A stretch of 64,000 nt of DNA from Methylicorpusculum oleiharenae (GTDB lineage Bacteria > Pseudomonadota > Gammaproteobacteria > Methylococcales > Methylomonadaceae). The position numbers were made by a program, and so were the translations under genes. Location: assembly GCF_009828925.2 (NCBI RefSeq), contig NZ_WUTY02000001.1, positions 496,001-560,000 on the forward strand. Direction: 5' to 3'. Positions 35,578 through 44,264 of this stretch are shown here, one piece after another (position 1 is the stretch's first letter; each line of letters begins with the position of its first letter). A model generated the notes under the pieces. That model saw only the letters and a program-made list of their open reading frames with translations. It did not search any database and had not been told where the DNA came from.

Positions 35578-35796
35578 ATGTCAACCAAGATCATTAAAGA
35601 TTTTTCTGAAAAAGCCAAAACCGAACCGGAGCTCAAAGAAAAATTAAAAGCGTGTTTAAAAATCAAGGAATTAATCACGCTAGCCAAAGAGTACGGCTAC
35701 GAAATAGATGAAGTTGGGCTTTACCCGCCTAACGAACCGCAATTCACCGAAGAGCAACTCTCTGAAAAAATGGCTAAAGCGCTACTCAGGGTTTAA
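35578..35796 (+). CDS. Nif11-like small protein
   Basis: Protein of 72 residues. Residues 8-45 fit the Nif11 domain: FSEKAKTEPELKEKLKAC, then ELITLAKEYGYEIDE. Nif11 domains occur as leader parts of RiPP precursors and as stand-alone proteins in nitrogen-fixing and other bacteria. Here the tail after the domain is only about 25 residues, without the Cys/Ser/Thr-rich core or a GG cleavage motif, and no modification enzyme is nearby. So it is more likely a stand-alone Nif11 protein of unknown role than a peptide precursor. Confidence 0.72.
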   Translation: MSTKIIKDFSEKAKTEPELKEKLKACLKIKELITLAKEYGYEIDEVGLYPPNEPQFTEEQLSEKMAKALLRV

Positions 35797-35805
35797 TTTT
35801 AGCCT

Positions 35806-35842
35806 TAAGCGGCCTCCGTCAGGTTAATGAGGGAAGCCGCTC
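35806..35842. terminator. Weak hairpin between convergent genes
   Basis: Arms AGCGGC / GCCGCT with further imperfect pairing lie between the Nif11-like stop and the AMMECR1 stop; there is no T run. Confidence 0.35.
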
Positions 35843-35863
35843 GCTACGAAGACCATTAACCGG

Positions 35864-36439
35864 CTAGCGATAAATAGCGTGAATGACTGACGTAGTGTAG
35901 CGAGAAACTTTGAGTGAATCGGACCAGTAATGAGCGGACAGCCCGGCTTTTTGTTTCAGGTGCTTTAAGAAATCGCGGGGGTTGGACAAGCTCTCCCACA
36001 CCGAAGGCAAAAAAGTTCCGCGATGATGCCTATCTTCAAGGATCAAGCCATCAATACCGGGCCGGAGCTGGCTGAGTAAATCCTGTTCGGATGAAAATAC
36101 CATCGGTTCGGGTGCGCTGAGTATTGAAATATGGAGTTCCAGATCTTCAAGTTCCATCTCAGACAACGGCGCAAAGCGATGGTCTCTGAAGGCTGCTGAA
36201 AATGCATTTTCGGCAACATCCTGAACCAAAGGCCTGACGGCTTGCAGCATACCGATACAACCGCGTAATTCATGATGACGCTCCAGGGTTACAAATGTTG
36301 CGGCCATTACCTGCAATTCAGGCGGATATTCGGACAAAATCACCGGCAGGGCACGACCGGTTTTAAGCCCATGCGCGATAGAGGCTCTGGCAACACTGAT
36401 CAATCGCTGTTGATAAGCTTCAATTAACAACATAAGCAC
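35864..36439 (-). CDS. amrA: AmmeMemoRadiSam system protein A (AMMECR1 family)
   Basis: Protein of 191 residues with the AMMECR1 core: FVTLERHHELRGCIGML, ENAFSAAFRDHRFAPLSEMEL, LELHISILS and a GLILED segment. Biochemical function is unknown. It overlaps the MEMO-like gene by 20 bases, so the two are co-translated. Together with the divergent radical SAM gene it forms the AmmeMemoRadiSam trio found across bacteria and archaea. Confidence 0.92.
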   Translation of the reverse strand: MLMLLIEAYQQRLISVARASIAHGLKTGRALPVILSEYPPELQVMAATFVTLERHHELRGCIGMLQAVRPLVQDVAENAFSAAFRDHRFAPLSEMELEDLELHISILSAPEPMVFSSEQDLLSQLRPGIDGLILEDRHHRGTFLPSVWESLSNPRDFLKHLKQKAGLSAHYWSDSLKVSRYTTSVIHAIYR

Positions 36440-37202
36440 CGTACCCTACCACACGGCGTTTATCACCGGCCGTATCACCGGAATTACGCAAATCGATGGT
36501 TTTTATCGTTAATGATTTATCCCGCAACAGTTTCAATAATCCAGCCACGGGAGCCCTGCCGCAAGCAGAATCGTAGGTCAAATGCTCGTAATCCAGACTC
36601 TCAATCAAGTGACTGGTGTTTTGATCCAGTTTCTTGGCGCTGGCGTAATCATGGTAATGACTGAGATCGGAACTGATGACAATCAGTGTTTCATCACCAC
36701 CCCATAAGGCGTCCAGCACTTGACTGACTTGCCCGGGTGAGGCCTCCCCAACGACCAGCGGCACTAGTTTAAAGACACCCAAGACGCGTTGTAAAAATGG
36801 CAAATGCACTTCCAGGCTATGTTCCAGGACATGGGCATGATCAAAGCAGGACACAAAAGGAAATTGCAACAGTGACTGAACAGCATCGCTATCGACAGGC
36901 ACACCGCCTAACGGCGTGGTGAAAGTAACCGCACTGCTCGCGGCCAGACCTTGAAACGCTACCCGGTGGGAAGGCCCCAACAAAACCACTCTATCAATAC
37001 GAGAACTTGATGATTTAATAAGGCGGTAAGCACTGGCCGCAATCGGTCCTGAATAGATATAACCGGCATGAGGCACAATGATCGCTTTGGGAACGGGCTC
37101 ATCGGCCTTCGCATTATTCAGTAAGCCGTCAACCATGGTTTGCAGTTCCTGCGAATCAGCAGGATAAAACGCGCCTGCAACAGCGGGCATTCTGTTCATC
37201 AT
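36420..37202 (-). CDS. amrB: AmmeMemoRadiSam system protein B (MEMO1 family)
   Basis: Protein of 260 residues of the MEMO1/LigB-like fold: AGAFYPADSQELQTMVD at the start, IVPHAGYIYSGPIAASAY, VLLGPSH, HSLEVHLPFLQRVL and VISSDLSHYHDY. These are the histidine/aspartate positions that form a metal site in MEMO and in extradiol dioxygenases. Enzymatic role in bacteria unknown. It is in an overlapping pair with the AMMECR1 gene. Confidence 0.92.
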   Translation of the reverse strand: MMNRMPAVAGAFYPADSQELQTMVDGLLNNAKADEPVPKAIIVPHAGYIYSGPIAASAYRLIKSSSSRIDRVVLLGPSHRVAFQGLAASSAVTFTTPLGGVPVDSDAVQSLLQFPFVSCFDHAHVLEHSLEVHLPFLQRVLGVFKLVPLVVGEASPGQVSQVLDALWGGDETLIVISSDLSHYHDYASAKKLDQNTSHLIESLDYEHLTYDSACGRAPVAGLLKLLRDKSLTIKTIDLRNSGDTAGDKRRVVGYGAYVVN

Positions 37203-37331
37203 AAGCTAAATCCTGTATAACTTTCACCGAGAAGAATTGGATGGGAAAGCCCTTCCCATCTAACATGACTGCGTTGTTCCACTTAACTTCAAAGGCTTTT
37301 ATTTTAGTTAACGGTTCCGGGAGTAAAGACA

Positions 37332-38420
37332 ATGACTACTTTTATCACACAGGACACAGTAACAACAAAATACTGGCATACCTTAGAAGATGGCCGCATT
37401 CAATGCGATCTTTGCCCCCGGTTCTGCAAATTACACGAAGGCCAACGAGGCCTGTGTTTTATCCGGCAAAACCTGAATCACCAGGTTGTCATGACCAGTT
37501 ACGGGCGATCCAGCGGATTTGCTGTTGACCCTATCGAAAAAAAACCGCTCAACCATTTCCTACCCGGCACGCCTATTTTGTCGTTCGGCACAGCTGGTTG
37601 CAACCTTGCCTGCAAATTCTGCCAAAACTGGGATATCAGCAAATCAAGGGAAATGGATGCCTTGATGAGCCTGGCTTCACCTGAGGCCATCGCCAAAGCG
37701 GCTGTTGCTCATAACTGCGCCAGCGTTGCTTATACCTACAATGATCCTGTTATCTTCCATGAGTATGCGATAGATACCGCCAAGGCTTGCCGTGAATTGG
37801 GCATTAAATCGGTCGCCGTGACGGCGGGTTATGTCTGCCCCGAACCTCGCGCGGAATTCTATCAATGGATGGATGCCGCCAACATCGACTTAAAAGCGTT
37901 TTCTGAAAGTTTTTATCACACGATCACCGGCAGTCATCTGAATGCCGTCCTGGATACGCTGAAATATCTGAAACACGAAACCTCAGTCTGGATTGAACTC
38001 ACCACCTTGCTGATTCCCGGTAAAAATGATTCCGAAGCCGAACTGGAAGCAATGACCCAATGGGTAGTTGAACATTTAGGCCCTGATGTCCCCATGCATT
38101 TTACTGCATTTCATCCTGACTGGAAAATGAGGGATACCCCGCATACGCCGAAAGAAACGTTGTTAATGGCGCGTAATATCGCGATAAAAAACGGCGTTCG
38201 TTATGCCTATGTCGGCAATGTCCACAACAAAACCGGGCAAAGCACTTATTGTCATCACTGCGGCGCCATGCTGATTGGCCGGGATGGCTATATTTTATCG
38301 GACTGGCATCTCGATGAATCTGGTCACTGCCGCACTTGTGGAACGCATTGTGCCGGAGTTTTTAATGCGCAACCCGGCCAATGGGGTGCACGGCGCCAAT
38401 CAGTTCGAATCAGCGGTTAA
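37332..38420 (+). CDS. amrS: AmmeMemoRadiSam system radical SAM enzyme
   Basis: Protein of 362 residues. N-terminal CDLCPRFCKLHEGQRGLC (four cysteines), then the radical SAM cluster motif CNLACKFC (Cys90, 94, 97), a TIM-barrel-like core with IDLKAFSESFY and TTLLIPGKND, and a C-terminal zinc-ribbon-like part with CHHCG and CRTCGTHC. It resembles pyruvate formate-lyase activases, but no glycyl-radical enzyme is nearby. It is transcribed away from amrA-amrB, with 129 bases between. Confidence 0.93.
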   Translation: MTTFITQDTVTTKYWHTLEDGRIQCDLCPRFCKLHEGQRGLCFIRQNLNHQVVMTSYGRSSGFAVDPIEKKPLNHFLPGTPILSFGTAGCNLACKFCQNWDISKSREMDALMSLASPEAIAKAAVAHNCASVAYTYNDPVIFHEYAIDTAKACRELGIKSVAVTAGYVCPEPRAEFYQWMDAANIDLKAFSESFYHTITGSHLNAVLDTLKYLKHETSVWIELTTLLIPGKNDSEAELEAMTQWVVEHLGPDVPMHFTAFHPDWKMRDTPHTPKETLLMARNIAIKNGVRYAYVGNVHNKTGQSTYCHHCGAMLIGRDGYILSDWHLDESGHCRTCGTHCAGVFNAQPGQWGARRQSVRISG

Positions 38421-38506
38421 TCTGGAAAAAAAAGCTTTTTCAACAAGATAAGTAACCGCAGACCTCAGTCAATATCACCAATACCTGTCATCGGCTCAAT
38501 TCAGAT

Positions 38507-39073
38507 TTATGCACGAGACATGAATTTCCCGGTCAGTGTATTGATTTTAATCAACTCACCGGTTTTTAAATATTCAGGTACCTGCACCTCGATGCCGGTG
38601 GCCAGCCTCGCGGGTTTGGTTCGTCCTGTTGCTGTTGCGCCTTTTATTTCCGGCGCCGTTTCGACAATCTCCAATGCCACAACAGCCGGCAACTCAATGC
38701 CTAAAATTTCGTCATCGACCAACAAGGCAGCAATATCTTCCAATCCCTCGGTTAAATAACCCATTTCCTCTTCCAAATCGTCAGCACTCAGCGTGTATTG
38801 GGTGTAATCTTCCATATTCATGAAAATGTAGTTCCCACTATCGACATAGGAAAACTGAACTTTAACTCTGACAAAATCGGCATCTTTGAAATAGTCATCC
38901 CCTTTTAAGGATTCATCCAGCTTTTGACCGGTTTTGAGATTATTGAACCGAACCTTGTATAACGTCGATGCCCCTCGTGAAGACGGACTGCGCACTTCAA
39001 CCTGCTTGACCACATGGGGGACCCCATTGATATCAACCACCATACCTTTCTTTAAATCACCTGCTTTTGCCAC
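38507..39073 (-). CDS. efpL: Elongation factor P-like protein (EfpL/YeiP type)
   Basis: Protein of 188 residues with the three EF-P beta domains: KKGMVVDINGVPHVV, the tip loop SPSSRGAST, FSYVDSGNYIFMN, and EIVETAPEIKGATATGRTKPA. The tip has Arg33, as in E. coli EfpL, in place of the modified lysine of true EF-P, so no EpmA/EarP modification is needed. It relieves ribosome stalling at proline motifs. The ATG is at 39073. Confidence 0.9.
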   Translation of the reverse strand: MAKAGDLKKGMVVDINGVPHVVKQVEVRSPSSRGASTLYKVRFNNLKTGQKLDESLKGDDYFKDADFVRVKVQFSYVDSGNYIFMNMEDYTQYTLSADDLEEEMGYLTEGLEDIAALLVDDEILGIELPAVVALEIVETAPEIKGATATGRTKPARLATGIEVQVPEYLKTGELIKINTLTGKFMSRA

Positions 39074-39401
39074 TCAAAACTCCTCGTCACAATATTAAGC
39101 CCATGAAGCGCTATTCTTAAAAAAGGCACTGTTCGCGTTATTAGTTGAAGGGACTTCACGCCGTCATTCCGGCATGGATTGCCGGAGCCGTTAGACCGCG
39201 TAATAGAATCCAGGTCGCAAGGATACACCATCCATGGCTTCTGGTCCCGAGCAATCCGTGCCGGGACGACGCCAGCTGTTAACGTGAGCAGTGCCTTAAA
39301 AAAGCTATTAAACGGGTAATCATCGCTTTTGACAATTGCAATCCTGTTCAAATATAAGTAAAGCGCTCTCGACAAACCCTCATTCACCCAACAGTCAACG
39401 C
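39074..39401. other. Intergenic region with a palindromic repeat
   Basis: 328 bases between efpL and the glutathione peroxidase gene. Most of it is the inverted-repeat element at 39163-39270; nothing else is recognised. Confidence 0.5.
39163..39270. repeat. Dispersed inverted-repeat element (CATTCCGGCATGGATTGCC type)
   Basis: The left end (39163-39187) and the reverse complement of the right end (39236-39270) align well, giving a long imperfect hairpin. A solitary left half lies at 42805-42825. Confidence 0.7.
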
Positions 39402-39938
39402 CTACTGTTCCAACAAAACCTTTATTTTAGTTTCCATAGCTTCCGGTTCAACGGACGAGGCGAAGGCTTCCACTTTAATACCCTGGCGGTCAATCAGGTA
39501 CTTATAAAAATTCCATTCCGGTGCGGCCCCTGTCAACTGGGCCAATTTCTTGAACAAAGCATTCGCTTCATTGCCTTTAACCCGGCTTTCCGTAAATACA
39601 GGAAAAGTCACACCATAATTTATGTAACAGACATTTGCAGTTTTTTCCTCGTCCTTAAACTCTTGATTAAAGTCGTTTGATGGAAAGCCTAATATCACCA
39701 GACCTTGATCCTTATATTTTTGGTACATGGTTTCCAATGATTTAAATTGAGGGGTATACCCACAATTACTGGCTGTATTGACGGCCAAAATCACCTTTCC
39801 TTGAAAAGCCTGACAGACATCCAGTGTTTCGCTGGATCTCAATTTTCGCATTGAAAATTTGAGCAAATCGGGACATTCTGCCGCCATAACCGCACCATTT
39901 AAATAACTCAACAATAGTATCAACGCTAACTTGCTCAA
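39402..39938 (-). CDS. Exported glutathione peroxidase-like protein
   Basis: Peroxidase of the glutathione/thioredoxin peroxidase family. Residues include VNTASNCGYTPQF (peroxidatic Cys, about residue 59), LGFPSNDFNQE, and a WNFYKYLIDRQG catalytic Trp/Asn region. A hydrophobic N-terminus (ALILLLSYLNGAVMAA) is a signal peptide, so it acts in the periplasm. Only TTG starts are available; the one at 39938 has GGAG 8 bases upstream and begins just after the stop of the preceding gene, while the TTG at 39968 would overlap that gene by 29 bases. Product about 178 residues. Confidence 0.85.
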   Translation of the reverse strand: MSKLALILLLSYLNGAVMAAECPDLLKFSMRKLRSSETLDVCQAFQGKVILAVNTASNCGYTPQFKSLETMYQKYKDQGLVILGFPSNDFNQEFKDEEKTANVCYINYGVTFPVFTESRVKGNEANALFKKLAQLTGAAPEWNFYKYLIDRQGIKVEAFASSVEPEAMETKIKVLLEQ

Positions 39939-39939
39939 T

Positions 39940-40206
39940 TCAGTTGCTCCAGCCCAAATGTTTATCAACCCAGCGCAGGCTCAACCAATACCAAAAAGTC
40001 ATTGGGAGCATCATGGCGACCCAGCTCCAGTCATCAATCAAAAATAATACCTTGACCCACTCGACGTCGTGGAACCACTCCACCCAGGGTACACAATACA
40101 AACTAAAAAGCAAAGAGCTCCAAACTAAAATTAAAGCGCCTTTACGGGTTTCAATACTTGAGAAGGCCAAAAACACCCAGAGTGGGGTTTTGTTGGTTTT
40201 TTGCAT
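39940..40206 (-). CDS. Small membrane protein, two or three helices
   Basis: Protein of 88 residues with hydrophobic segments at about 24-42 and 52-74, both rich in Trp. No recognised domain with certainty. The ATG at 40206 has GGAG upstream (GGAGAAATAATA). Its stop is two bases from the peroxidase start, so they form an operon; it may help in the same membrane process. Confidence 0.65.
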   Translation of the reverse strand: MQKTNKTPLWVFLAFSSIETRKGALILVWSSLLFSLYCVPWVEWFHDVEWVKVLFLIDDWSWVAMMLPMTFWYWLSLRWVDKHLGWSN

Positions 40207-40277
40207 TATTATTTCTCCGTTTGGTAATGTTCAGATACCGACTCAAGCGGCCAATGGTGAGTATTTTTTCTTTTTCC

Positions 40278-40405
40278 GTAACTACTCGCCCGCTTTGAAT
40301 TTGAGGATGCAGGTTATTGATTTCAAAGGACGCGTGAAACCATCCCTGTTGCAGAGGCCTTTTAATCAACCGCCTGCACCCCGAAAATTGGTGAGAGTGA
40401 ATAGA
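40278..40405. repeat. MITE-like repeat, copy B
   Basis: 128-bp element starting GTAACTACTCGCCCGCTTTG, with a middle related to copies C (inverted) and D. The ends are inverted repeats of each other. Lies in the promoter region between the small membrane protein gene and the PilZ gene. Confidence 0.75.
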
Positions 40406-40499
40406 TTCTTTTTTCTAAGCTACTTGCATATTTAAACAACTGCGACTATATAAGCTATTTTCGCGTTTTACTCCATAAAATTGAGAATAAGAGAGAAAC

Positions 40500-40862
40500 A
40501 TGCATTCCGAAAGACGCAGCCATAGACGCATAAAACCAAAAGGATTGAGTGCTGACATTATTCTTTCCCGGACTAACGATCAGGAACTGCCTTTAAATGG
40601 TGATATTCTGGATATCAGTTATAGCGGCATAAGAATCAAGTTAAGTAAACCATTAGCGTCCAATATTGAAGGCAAAGTAAAAATCACAATGACCTTACCG
40701 GAATCGGGCGCTCCATTTATTGTGCACGGCACGCTCAAACATCAATTTAACGACGATGAATGCGGACTTCATTACACCGGTCATTCTGAAGAGTCAATTG
40801 ATGACCTTATGTTCGAATGTATCAAATTGAATGACATGACTTTGCTGATTAAAACCGCTTAA
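40500..40862 (+). CDS. PilZ-domain protein
   Basis: Single PilZ domain of 120 residues. The c-di-GMP signature is complete: an arginine-rich RRSHRR at 5-10 and DISYSGIRIK at about 38-47 (D/NxSxxG). It should bind c-di-GMP and act in the cytoplasm; with a pilus operon 2 kb away, a link with motility or attachment is possible. Ribosome site GAGAGAAAC precedes the ATG. Confidence 0.88.
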   Translation: MHSERRSHRRIKPKGLSADIILSRTNDQELPLNGDILDISYSGIRIKLSKPLASNIEGKVKITMTLPESGAPFIVHGTLKHQFNDDECGLHYTGHSEESIDDLMFECIKLNDMTLLIKTA

Positions 40863-40969
40863 CCGTGAAAGCTATAAATCAATACCATTAAATTGATTCC
40901 TTGACGCTATCGCTCACTCTGGTAAATTCCCAAGCTTTGACACATGACTTTGCCAGGTTCAGTAACCCT

Positions 40970-41491
40970 ATGTTATTCAGGCTTTTCCCCTTTTCCATTT
41001 TTTTTGCTTTTTTCTGTTTTATCGCCGGTTATTTTTTTCAAAAACTAGAACTGAAGCAATGGGCAAATTATTTCCTTAATAGCGGTCTGTTTTTTTTAAC
41101 TTTGGTATACGCTAAGGCCGCTCTGGGTTTTTTATCCTTAATAATGCAGTCGTTGTTCCGGAGTGCCCGGCATTATATTTCAGTCCCTGCTGCATATGCT
41201 CGAGTTGAATTGAGTCACTCGTACAAGCTGCACCATCAGACACAGTTACACAAAAATCACAAAAAACAATTGCTATACAGGCATAGTCAATTGCGCAACC
41301 GGTTTATCAAGGCCAATAATAAAAATCAGGCATTACAGCTTTCAAAAGCCATACGCAGCCATTTGCAGGCCAAACGCAGAGCATTGCCTCAAACCGACTA
41401 TCAAGCCTATCGTCAAGCATTGCATAACAACCATCGGACTCAAAATATAGCCGGATTGTTGCAACTTCAATTTGAAATTAGTCTCCGGTGA
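40970..41491 (+). CDS. Unrecognised membrane protein with basic tail
   Basis: Protein of about 173 residues from the ATG at 40970 (a TTG at 40901 would give 196). Two hydrophobic helices near the N-terminus (FFAFFCFIAGYFF and FLNSGLFFLTLVYAKAALG) are followed by a very basic, histidine- and glutamine-rich, helical tail of about 120 residues. No known domain seen. The gene lies 108 bases after the PilZ gene and 11 bases before the next unrecognised gene; the two are probably one unit. Confidence 0.55.
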   Translation: MLFRLFPFSIFFAFFCFIAGYFFQKLELKQWANYFLNSGLFFLTLVYAKAALGFLSLIMQSLFRSARHYISVPAAYARVELSHSYKLHHQTQLHKNHKKQLLYRHSQLRNRFIKANNKNQALQLSKAIRSHLQAKRRALPQTDYQAYRQALHNNHRTQNIAGLLQLQFEISLR

Positions 41492-41502
41492 ACGGCTAAA
41501 CC

Positions 41503-42066
41503 ATGGCGTTTATTAAACGATGGACTCAGGGAGTAATGACTTTTGTGTACGCATTGCTGGAACAGCATCTGGATTGGCAGACACAGATACTGGAAAAACG
41601 TCTGCACTACAAAAAAAATAAACGTCTGGTTGAAAAAGATCTGGAGGCGCTGCTAAAAAAAAGGCAACTGATCCTTGATCATGAATTAAATCTGATCAAA
41701 AGCCAAAATCAGTCGGAACTGGCTTTACTCCAAATCAGGCACAAACAGGATATCAAGGATTACCGTGATTACCTGAAGGCTCTGGATCAATTAAAAAATA
41801 GAATCCGCGAGCATTATCAACAACTTCCTGAAGCAATGATTTTTACAATCCATCATCACGCCAAAAACCTACTGAATAAAATGTGGGAAACCGATGATTT
41901 GCATGAAAAAATAATCAATGAACAGCTCTTCGTATCATTTATGACCACGCTGCACAATGATCTAAATGAATTGCCCAAGAACGATGAGCGCAATGAATAT
42001 CCAGCCGATACCTTAAAACTGATCAGTGCCTCTAATAATCCGCAGGAAACGGACAATATCCGTTAA
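41503..42066 (+). CDS. Unrecognised coiled-coil protein
   Basis: Protein of 187 residues, mostly helical and charged, with long heptad-like stretches (about 25-100) rich in Lys, Glu, Leu and Gln. No signal peptide and no recognised domain. It begins 11 bases after the preceding membrane protein; the two share long helical basic segments and may form a complex. Confidence 0.6.
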   Translation: MAFIKRWTQGVMTFVYALLEQHLDWQTQILEKRLHYKKNKRLVEKDLEALLKKRQLILDHELNLIKSQNQSELALLQIRHKQDIKDYRDYLKALDQLKNRIREHYQQLPEAMIFTIHHHAKNLLNKMWETDDLHEKIINEQLFVSFMTTLHNDLNELPKNDERNEYPADTLKLISASNNPQETDNIR

Positions 42067-42118
42067 TTCAGGCATTTTTGTAACTATTAAGCAGAACAAC
42101 AAAACAAGGGTTTGCTCC

Positions 42119-42204
42119 GCGTAGGTTGCGGTTGGCGATAGCCAACCCAAAATTTCAAGGACATAACGTTAATTGTTGGGTTGCGAAAAGCATGCAACCC
42201 AACC
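42119..42204. repeat. REP-like repeat, forward copy
   Basis: About 86 bases made of two palindromic halves (GGTTGGCGATAGCCAACC and GTTGGGTTGC-GCAACCCAAC). The same unit occurs inverted at 52172-52265. Confidence 0.75.
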
Positions 42205-42225
42205 AAAATAATTACGAATCTTGCT

Positions 42226-42624
42226 TCAAAAAGCAAACATTACCAATACCGCACTGCCCATGCTGACGCCTGATATCAATTGCGTTTTTTTCAGAATTGA
42301 TGACGTTTCCCAAATCCATGCTATTTGACGTTTTTGTTCCCTGCACCAATCCGTAAATGCAGCACACCATTTAGCTATCCGGTGAAACAGCCAAATCGCT
42401 GTCAAGCCCCCCAAGATTACCATCAAATAAAAGACTGCAATCTGGGTAGTACGCCTGCTTGCATCAAAAAAATGCCCAATCAGCTCATCCAAAATAAATT
42501 CAAAAAGCATGTAGACGTGCTGAACTGTCCAAACTACCGCATGCAGCAACTCCATTGGCATCTTGACCATCAGAATCAAGCCGATTCCCACCGATAACAA
42601 GCTTTTTGGAAAATTAGTCGACAT
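42226..42624 (-). CDS. Unrecognised membrane protein
   Basis: Protein of 132 residues from the ATG at 42624, which is preceded by AGAGGTGG. Three hydrophobic segments (about 7-25, 57-80 and 114-132); the region between has TTQIAVFYLMVILGG. No known domain. Convergent with the coiled-coil gene. Confidence 0.55.
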   Translation of the reverse strand: MSTNFPKSLLSVGIGLILMVKMPMELLHAVVWTVQHVYMLFEFILDELIGHFFDASRRTTQIAVFYLMVILGGLTAIWLFHRIAKWCAAFTDWCREQKRQIAWIWETSSILKKTQLISGVSMGSAVLVMFAF

Positions 42625-43121
42625 ATCCACCTCTCTGTTTGATTCGAAGAATACAATAACTGCTATTTGCATCATGTTCCCACTTTGAAACAGAGCGTAT
42701 CGAATGATGCTTTCTGTAACCTTTCAATCCAAAAAAAGCGGCCAAGAGACCCAAATAGAATTACACCTTAAAAAAACAAATTAATTCATATTTGAAACGT
42801 TACTGTCATTCCGGCATGGATTGCCAAAACCAGGAAGCCATAGAGGGCGACTATCAATGACATGTGTATCGGTTTAACTTAACGGCAGGGCTCGGCAGTA
42901 TGCCAATACAATTAATTCTGGGCTTGATTTCACAGACGCACCGCAGCAACTATACTAGTCTTCATGACAGCGCCGATTAACTGCCCATATCAATTTATTT
43001 CGGAATATCAAGTGAAAAACTCATTTTCGGCTGTAAGGCCGGACCAAGCCATTAGATGGCTCAATACACGAACTCGATACGCACATCAGAAAGAGCCTCG
43101 CTACGAACGGACCAATACTGT
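42625..43121. other. Long intergenic region with a solitary repeat half
   Basis: Nearly 500 bases between the membrane-protein gene and fimT. It holds one solitary half (42805-42825) of the element at 39163. The promoter of the pilus operon must lie here but I cannot place it with certainty. Confidence 0.45.
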
Positions 43122-43715
43122 ATGAGCCATTCATTACTATTCAGTAAAGGTTTTACCTTAATTGAACTAATGATAACCATTGCCATAGCCGGCATCATAG
43201 CCACAATGGCGATACCCAGCTTTAATGACACCATCCGCAGTAACCGTTTGACGACGCAGGCAAATGAATTGATTACGGCTTTTAATTTTGCGCGTAGCGA
43301 AGCTATCAAACGAGGACATCCGGTCGTTGTCAGAAAAACCGGCACTAATTGGGAAAATGGATGGCAAGTATTCGTAGACATCAAACGGGACGGTAGTTTT
43401 GCAAACACTTACAACTCATCGGACGATATTCTTCTCCGGGTTTATCAAGCGCTACCAGACAACTACACATTAAGAGGCAATAATAATTTTGTTAATTTTA
43501 TCCGTTACGAACCTAACGGTATCAGCAATAACATGGGTAGTTTTGCACTGTGCGATAACAGGGACGGCAGCAATATACCACGTCCTAACGCATCCAGACT
43601 CATTATCGTCAATGCGGTAGGCCGAGTGCGCATAGGAACCGATACCAATGATGACGGTATTCCTGAAAAAGATGGCAACATAGATATTGTGTCTTGTACG
43701 GTATCCCCTTTTTAG
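43122..43715 (+). CDS. fimT: GspH/FimT-family minor pseudopilin
   Basis: Type IV pilus minor pilin of 197 residues. After a short leader ending in G, the prepilin peptidase site [19 protein letters not shown] gives F+1 and E+5. The hydrophobic helix is followed by a GspH-like globular part (LTTQANELITAFNFARSEAIKRG). The ATG at 43122 is chosen because upstream codons lead to an atypically long leader. First gene of the operon fimT-pilV-pilW-pilX-pilY1; two bases from pilV. Confidence 0.9.
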   Translation: MSHSLLFSKGFTLIELMITIAIAGIIATMAIPSFNDTIRSNRLTTQANELITAFNFARSEAIKRGHPVVVRKTGTNWENGWQVFVDIKRDGSFANTYNSSDDILLRVYQALPDNYTLRGNNNFVNFIRYEPNGISNNMGSFALCDNRDGSNIPRPNASRLIIVNAVGRVRIGTDTNDDGIPEKDGNIDIVSCTVSPF

Positions 43716-43717
43716 CT

Positions 43718-44164
43718 ATGAAAAAACACGTTGGATTTACCTTGATCGAAGTCCTGATCGCCGTCATCGTACTGGCAACCGGCCTGCTGGGCTTTGCCGG
43801 ACTGCAAGCAACCAGCCTCAAAAACAACCAAAGCGCCTTCAACCGCAGTCAGGCCACACAACTCGCTTATGACCTGGCCGACAGAATCCGGGCCAATAGC
43901 GCGGCCATTGCCACCTATACATCCATTGATCCCGAGGATGCAACGGAACAAGCCGACTGCCTGACCACAACCGGTTGCAGCAAAGAAGAGATGGCCGAAC
44001 ACGATCTTTTTGAATGGAACCAGGTCATCACCAACACCTTACCTGGCGGCGCGGGCACACTAACAGTTACCAGCGGAGTCTACACCATTAGCCTCACCTG
44101 GGATGACGACCATGATGGGGATAACAACAACAATCCCAATTTTCAGACGAGCTTTCAGTTATGA
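43718..44164 (+). CDS. pilV: Type IV pilus minor pilin PilV
   Basis: Protein of 148 residues starting MKKHVGFTLIEVLIAVIV, a prepilin cleavage site directly after the short leader. It continues with the PilV signature GLLGFAGLQATSLKNNQ and SQATQLAYDLADRIRAN. Part of the pilus-initiation complex at the inner membrane. Confidence 0.92.
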   Translation: MKKHVGFTLIEVLIAVIVLATGLLGFAGLQATSLKNNQSAFNRSQATQLAYDLADRIRANSAAIATYTSIDPEDATEQADCLTTTGCSKEEMAEHDLFEWNQVITNTLPGGAGTLTVTSGVYTISLTWDDDHDGDNNNNPNFQTSFQL

Positions 44165-44264
44165 GTGATAAGCGCTTTAAGCAATGGGAGATACTGAACG
44201 GCGCTCAATATGCCGGGTTCAGGCAAAGCTTTGTTAATTCACCTCAAAAAATTAATTTTTCGTC

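Noticed and set aside
35578-35796. Lanthipeptide/RiPP gene cluster
   Set aside because: The Nif11-like protein has no core peptide and there is no LanM, YcaO, radical SAM maturase or transporter beside it; the nearby radical SAM enzyme belongs to the AmmeMemoRadiSam trio.
39052-39387. 111-codon minus-strand open frame
   Set aside because: It is composed mostly of the palindromic repeat at 39163-39270.
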